A stretch of 64,000 nt of DNA from Streptomyces sp. NRRL S-350 (GTDB taxonomy: Bacteria > Actinomycetota > Actinomycetes > Streptomycetales > Streptomycetaceae), in the NCBI RefSeq assembly GCF_000719705.1, contig NZ_JOHO01000009.1, forward strand, positions 62,001 through 126,000, in the 5' to 3' direction. The notes beneath the pieces were generated by a model. It was not told where the DNA came from. It worked only from the letters and a program-made list of their open reading frames with translations, and did no database searches. Both the position numbers and the translations under genes were made by a program. Of this stretch, positions 60,580-64,000 are shown piece after piece (position 1 is the stretch's first letter; the number at the start of each line of letters is the position of its first letter).

Positions 60580-61608
60580 TCAGTTCTCCTCCTGCCGTGC
60601 CGCGGTGGTCTGCCGGGAGCCGCCGGCCTTCCAGCCGGAGCCCCAGCCGGCGGACGCGCCGGCCGCGTCCCGGTCCGGGCCGCCGGCCGTGTCCCGGCCC
60701 GGTCCGCCGCCCGCGTGGTACTCCACCGAGTCGGCCGTCATCTGCATGAACGCCTCCTCCAACGAGGCCTGCTGCGGGCTGAGTTCGTGCAGCACCACGC
60801 CGTTGGCCGCGGCCAGTTCGCCGAGCCGCGCGAGGTCGCCGTCGACGACCTCGTACGAGCCGTCCGGGCCGGGCTCGGGGCGCAGCCCGGCGTCGGCCAG
60901 CACGTCGAGCAGCCGCTCGGGCTCCGGGCTGCGCAGCCGTACGGCGGAGCGGGAGTTGCGCCGGATGAACTCCGGCATCGGCAGGTCGGCGAGCAGCCGG
61001 CCCTTGCCGATGACCACCAGGTGGTCGGCGGTGACGGCCATCTCGCTCATCAGGTGGGAGGAGACGAAGACCGTCCGGCCGTCGGCGGCGAGGCGCTTCA
61101 TGAGGTTGCGGATCCAGAGGATGCCCTCCGGGTCCAGGCCGTTGACCGGCTCGTCGAACATGACGATCTCCGGGTCGCCGAGCAGGGCGGAGGCGATGCC
61201 CAGGCGCTGGCCCATGCCGAGCGAGAAGCCACGGGCCCGCTTGCGGGCGACCGGGGTGAGGCCGACCAGGGCGAGCACCTCGTCCACCCGGCGCGTCGGG
61301 ATGCGGTTGCTCTGGGCGAGCCAGAGCAGGTGGTCGCGGGCGGTGCGGCCGGGGTGGACGGCCTTGGCCTCCAGCAGCGCGCCGATGTACTTGAGGGGCT
61401 CGCTGAGCTGCCCGTAGCGCTTGCCGTCGATGGTGACCCGGCCGCCGGTGGGGCGGTCGAGGTCGAGGATCATGCGCATGGTGGTGGACTTGCCGGCGCC
61501 GTTGGGGCCGAGGAAGCCGGTCACCACCCCCCGGGGGACGGTGAAGCTGAGCCGGTCCACCGCGAGCGTCTTGCCGTAACGTTTGGTCAGGTCGTGCAAC
61601 TCGATCAT
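60580..61608 (-). CDS. ABC transporter ATP-binding protein, DrrA-like
   Basis: 342 residues from MIELHDLTKRYGKTLAVDRL. Walker A GPNGAGKSTTMRMIL, signature SLGMGQRLGIASALLGDPEI, Walker B IVMFDEPVNGLDPEGI and H-loop VFVSSHLMSEMAVTADHL. After the nucleotide-binding domain a regulatory C-terminal region (~RLRSPEPERLLDVLADAG) and a Gly/Ala-rich tail of about 45 residues follow. First gene of the two-gene exporter operon. Confidence 0.93.
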   Translation of the reverse strand: MIELHDLTKRYGKTLAVDRLSFTVPRGVVTGFLGPNGAGKSTTMRMILDLDRPTGGRVTIDGKRYGQLSEPLKYIGALLEAKAVHPGRTARDHLLWLAQSNRIPTRRVDEVLALVGLTPVARKRARGFSLGMGQRLGIASALLGDPEIVMFDEPVNGLDPEGILWIRNLMKRLAADGRTVFVSSHLMSEMAVTADHLVVIGKGRLLADLPMPEFIRRNSRSAVRLRSPEPERLLDVLADAGLRPEPGPDGSYEVVDGDLARLGELAAANGVVLHELSPQQASLEEAFMQMTADSVEYHAGGGPGRDTAGGPDRDAAGASAGWGSGWKAGGSRQTTAARQEEN

Positions 61609-61700
61609 TCGCGCTCCCTTGCTCTCTGGCAGGCTAGGACAAAGCGGATATCGCGGCCCGCTGAGTGGGCCCCTCGGGCGCGCCGGAATACGGTGGCCCC

Positions 61701-62498
61701 ATGACCCAGCTCCCCTCCGCAGTGTCCGTCCGCGAGAGCGGTACCGGAACACCCCTCGTGCTGCTGCACGCCTTTCCGTTGAACGCCTCGATGTGGTCGT
61801 CCCAGCTGGACACGCTGCCCGGCCTGACCGGGGACGGGGCCCGGGTGCTCGCCCCCGACCAGAGGGGTTTCGGCGGCACCGAGCTGGGCGTCGACGAGCC
61901 CTCGCTGGACCTGGTCGCCGACGACCTCGCGCTGCTGCTGGACGCGGCCGGGATCGAGCGCGCGGTGGTCGGCGGGATCTCCATGGGCGGCTACGTTGCG
62001 CTGGCCTTCGCCCGCCGCCACCCCGGCCGGCTCTCCGGCCTGCTGCTCGCCAACACCCGGGCCACCGCCGACACCGACGCGGTGCGGGCCAACCGGGAGC
62101 GGATCGCGGCCGCCGTCACCGCGCGCGGCAGCGTGCGGCTGCTGCTGGACGAGCAGGTGGCGGCCGGGCAGCTCGGGCCCGACTCGCAGCACCTCGTGGC
62201 CCGGGTGGAGGCGATGGTCGCGGCCGCGTCCCCGGAGGCCGTCGCCTGGGCCCACCGGGCCATGGCGGCCCGCCCGGAGTCCCTGGACGTACTGGCCGCG
62301 CTGCGGGTGCCGGTCGCCGTCGTGACGGGGGCCCAGGACCCGCTGGTGGCGCCGGAGGAGGCCGAACTGATGGTCCGGGCCCGCCCGGACGCCGAACTGA
62401 CCGTCATCCCCCGGGCGGGCCACCTGAGCGCCCTGGAGACGCCCGAGGCCTTCGACGACGCCGTCCGCGCCCTGTTGGCCCGGGTGGCCGCCGGATGA
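61701..62498 (+). CDS. Alpha/beta hydrolase
   Basis: 265 residues. TPLVLLHAFPLNASMWSSQL (oxyanion region HAFPLN), nucleophile elbow in VVGGISMGGYVALAFARRHP with Ser in G-x-S-M-G, acid Asp in VTGAQDPLVAP and His in RAGHLSALETPEAF. A haloperoxidase/esterase-like fold; substrate unknown. TACGGT (61689-61694) lies six bases before the ATG, suggesting a leaderless mRNA. Overlaps the next gene as ATGA. Confidence 0.9.
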   Translation: MTQLPSAVSVRESGTGTPLVLLHAFPLNASMWSSQLDTLPGLTGDGARVLAPDQRGFGGTELGVDEPSLDLVADDLALLLDAAGIERAVVGGISMGGYVALAFARRHPGRLSGLLLANTRATADTDAVRANRERIAAAVTARGSVRLLLDEQVAAGQLGPDSQHLVARVEAMVAAASPEAVAWAHRAMAARPESLDVLAALRVPVAVVTGAQDPLVAPEEAELMVRARPDAELTVIPRAGHLSALETPEAFDDAVRALLARVAAG

Positions 62499-62815
62499 GC
62501 CAGGAGAGCCAGGACGCGGCCGCCTGGGACTTCTCGGCGCTGGAGGTGAGCGGCCGGATGCCGGTGACCAACCGGAGCGAGGGGCTGGTCGAGCTGACGC
62601 TGGAACCGCTCGGCGAGGACTACTGGATGCGGCCGGGGGAGACCTTCATCGTCACCTCGTACGGCGACTACGGCCCCGGGCACCCCTTCGAGGTGCAGTA
62701 CTGGCCCGACTCGGTGTCGGTGTGGTGCACCTCCTGGTACGGCACCGTCTCCGACGACGAGGGCAACCAGCTCAGCAGCGGCCACCAGCGGCCGGACGGC
62801 GCCTACCCCCGGTAG
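62495..62815 (+). CDS. Conserved hypothetical protein, coupled to the hydrolase
   Basis: 106 residues starting MSQESQDAAAWDFSALEVSG and rich in aromatic and acidic residues (GEDYWMRPGETFIVTSYGDY; VQYWPDSVSVWCTSWYG). Small, acidic, predicted beta-rich, no signal peptide. ATGA overlap with the hydrolase means the two are translated together. No known domain recognised. A bidirectional terminator follows. Confidence 0.75.
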   Translation: MSQESQDAAAWDFSALEVSGRMPVTNRSEGLVELTLEPLGEDYWMRPGETFIVTSYGDYGPGHPFEVQYWPDSVSVWCTSWYGTVSDDEGNQLSSGHQRPDGAYPR

Positions 62816-62851
62816 CAGAACGACCCGAGGTGATGACGGCGAGACAGCCGA

Positions 62852-62881
62852 CAGGCCCTCACCCTGGCGGGTGAGGGCCTG
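62852..62881. terminator. Bidirectional terminator before filP
   Basis: CAGGCCCTCACCC (62852-62864) and GGGTGAGGGCCTG (62869-62881) form a perfect 13-bp stem with a TGGC loop, between the convergent hydrolase-operon and filP stops. Confidence 0.85.
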
Positions 62882-62894
62882 CGGTGTCCCGGCG

Positions 62895-63824
62895 TCAGCG
62901 CGACTGCTGGGCGGGCACGCCCATGGTGTCGTCGTTCGGCAGCGAGGCGGCGGCCACGGCCGCGCCCGTCAGCGTCGCCAGCATCTCGCGGACGTTGGTC
63001 AGCTGCGCGTTGATGCTGTCGCGGCGGTTGGTGAGCGCCGCCAGCTCGCGCTCGGATTCGCTGCGGATGCGGTCCGCCTTGGCGTTGGCGTCCGCCACGA
63101 TGTCCTCGGACTGGCGCTGCGCCGTCTCGACGGTCTGGCGGGCGCGGCGCTCGGCGTCCGTGCGCAGCTTCTCGGCCTCCAGGCGCAGCTGCTCGGCCCG
63201 GTGCTCGATCTCGGCCAGGCGCTTCTCGGCCTTGGCCTGACGGGCGGCCAGGTCCCGCTCGGACTGCTCGCGGCGCTTGGCCAGGTTGGTCTCGAACTCC
63301 AGCGCGGCCTGGGCGGCCTTGGTGCGGGTCTCTTCGAAGAGGGCGTCCGCCTCCTCGCGCTTGTTCTGGGCGTCCTTGTTGGCCTCGGCCCGCAGCTGGG
63401 CCGCGTCGCTCTTGGCCTTGTCGACGATCCGCAGGCCCTCGTCCTCCGCCTTGGCCTTGCGGTCCTTGGCGTAGTTCTCGGCCTCGGTGCGCACCTGCTG
63501 GGCGGCGGCCTCGGCGAGCTCGCGGTGCTGCTCGGCGGCGCGGTGCGCCTCGTCGCGCAGGTCCTTGGCCTCCTCCTCGGCGAGCCGCAGGATCTTCTCG
63601 ACCCGGGCGCCGAGACCGGCGTACGAGGGCTCCTGCTCGACGACCGCCGCCTGGGCGGTCTGGGTCTCCAGGTGGAGCTCCTCGATGCGCTTCTCCAGCG
63701 CGCTGATCCGGGTCAATGCACTGTCACGGTCGGCCACCAGCTTGGTGATCCGCTCGTCGACCTGGGCACGCTCGTACCCACGGCGCACCAGGTCGAAGCC
63801 GTGAGGGGAGTGACTGTCGCTCAT
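62895..63824 (-). CDS. filP: FilP, coiled-coil intermediate-filament-like protein
   Basis: 309 residues, almost entirely coiled coil: ERITKLVADRDSALTRISAL, EEAKDLRDEAHRAAEQHREL, QSERDLAARQAKAEKRLAEI, ending with LTNRRDSINAQLTNVREMLA and a short tail PNDDTMGVPAQQSR. The N-terminal FDLVRRGYERAQVD is a DivIVA-like start. I recognise this as FilP of streptomycetes (annotated elsewhere as cellulose-binding protein), which forms a cytoskeletal network near hyphal tips and helps rigidity and polar growth. Its usual neighbour scy would lie just beyond the right edge on the same strand. Confidence 0.93.
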   Translation of the reverse strand: MSDSHSPHGFDLVRRGYERAQVDERITKLVADRDSALTRISALEKRIEELHLETQTAQAAVVEQEPSYAGLGARVEKILRLAEEEAKDLRDEAHRAAEQHRELAEAAAQQVRTEAENYAKDRKAKAEDEGLRIVDKAKSDAAQLRAEANKDAQNKREEADALFEETRTKAAQAALEFETNLAKRREQSERDLAARQAKAEKRLAEIEHRAEQLRLEAEKLRTDAERRARQTVETAQRQSEDIVADANAKADRIRSESERELAALTNRRDSINAQLTNVREMLATLTGAAVAAASLPNDDTMGVPAQQSR

Positions 63825-64000
63825 GGGGTTCTGGGCTTCCTGTCGTCAAACCGCTGAGGTGGTTGAGGGAATCCTGACACGGTACCGGAGTGTCGACGGT
63901 GAAACGCCGTCGTCTCGCGGACAATGTCCGCTCAATCGGGTGGCGCGTTCTTGGAACGATTGCCACCCGACCGGGGGGAGCCGACTCCGGCACCGGCCTT
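63825..64000 (-). promoter_or_regulatory. filP upstream region
   Basis: Last 176 bases. On the minus strand it is the filP leader and promoter zone, with AAGCCCAGAACCCC before the ATG as weak ribosome site. No gene start for scy is inside the window. Confidence 0.4.

Overview
The window is very GC-rich with almost every third codon position G or C, has no introns, uses many GTG starts, and carries a gene order (tRNA-Arg, argS, lysA-hom-thrC-thrB, rho, rpmE-prfA-prmC, atpIBEFHAGDC, nucS, filP) that I recognise as chromosomal core of Streptomycetaceae. It is most likely a Streptomyces or Kitasatospora chromosome; I cannot decide the species from sequence alone.

Left third (1-20.2 kb), accessory-like: the Thr/Pro/Gly-rich tail of a protein that starts outside the window; a YdeP-type molybdopterin oxidoreductase; two paralogous cytosolic Ser/Thr kinases with TPR-like tails (2885-4849 and 12258-13463) that flank a flavin-monooxygenase / amino-acid-type ABC transporter locus (4930-11904). 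That locus has a short actinobacterial cysteine-type leader peptide (8089-8166) and an in-phase 14-bp tandem repeat before an SsuD-like monooxygenase, and it contains what look like three decayed gene pieces: a truncated GNAT start, a permease C-terminus between the binding protein and ATPase genes, and a binding-protein remnant after the ATPase. I read it as an organosulfur/cyst(e)ine uptake locus; this is inference. Next come an FAH-family hydrolase, a TetR regulator, a DUF885 peptidase, a 14-TM efflux pump, a PfkB sugar kinase and a secreted serine protease.

Middle (21.4-48.2 kb), core: tRNA-Arg(CCG), a CheY-like regulator, argS, the aspartate-pathway genes lysA, hom, thrC and thrB (lysine, threonine), rho with a large basic/Gln-rich insert, an LCP cell-wall ligase, rpmE, prfA, prmC and the tRNA t6A enzyme, a low-MW protein phosphatase, a GlyA-like paralogue whose PLP-anchoring Asp and adjacent His are replaced, a WecA-type lipid-linked sugar transferase preceded by a leaderless upstream ORF, and the complete F1Fo ATP synthase operon.

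Right part (48.3-64 kb): DUF2550 protein, PduO-type cobalamin adenosyltransferase, a NarL-type two-component system, a 3-hydroxyacyl-CoA dehydrogenase, a STAS protein followed by a large membrane-anchored NTPase-like protein, nucS (mismatch-specific endonuclease), an SCO5389-family protein, a second LLM flavoprotein, an ABC-2 exporter, an alpha/beta hydrolase and filP (intermediate-filament-like coiled coil). Many genes here have a -10 like TANNNT six to eight bases before the start codon and are probably translated from leaderless mRNAs. Strong intrinsic-terminator-like hairpins separate most transcription units.
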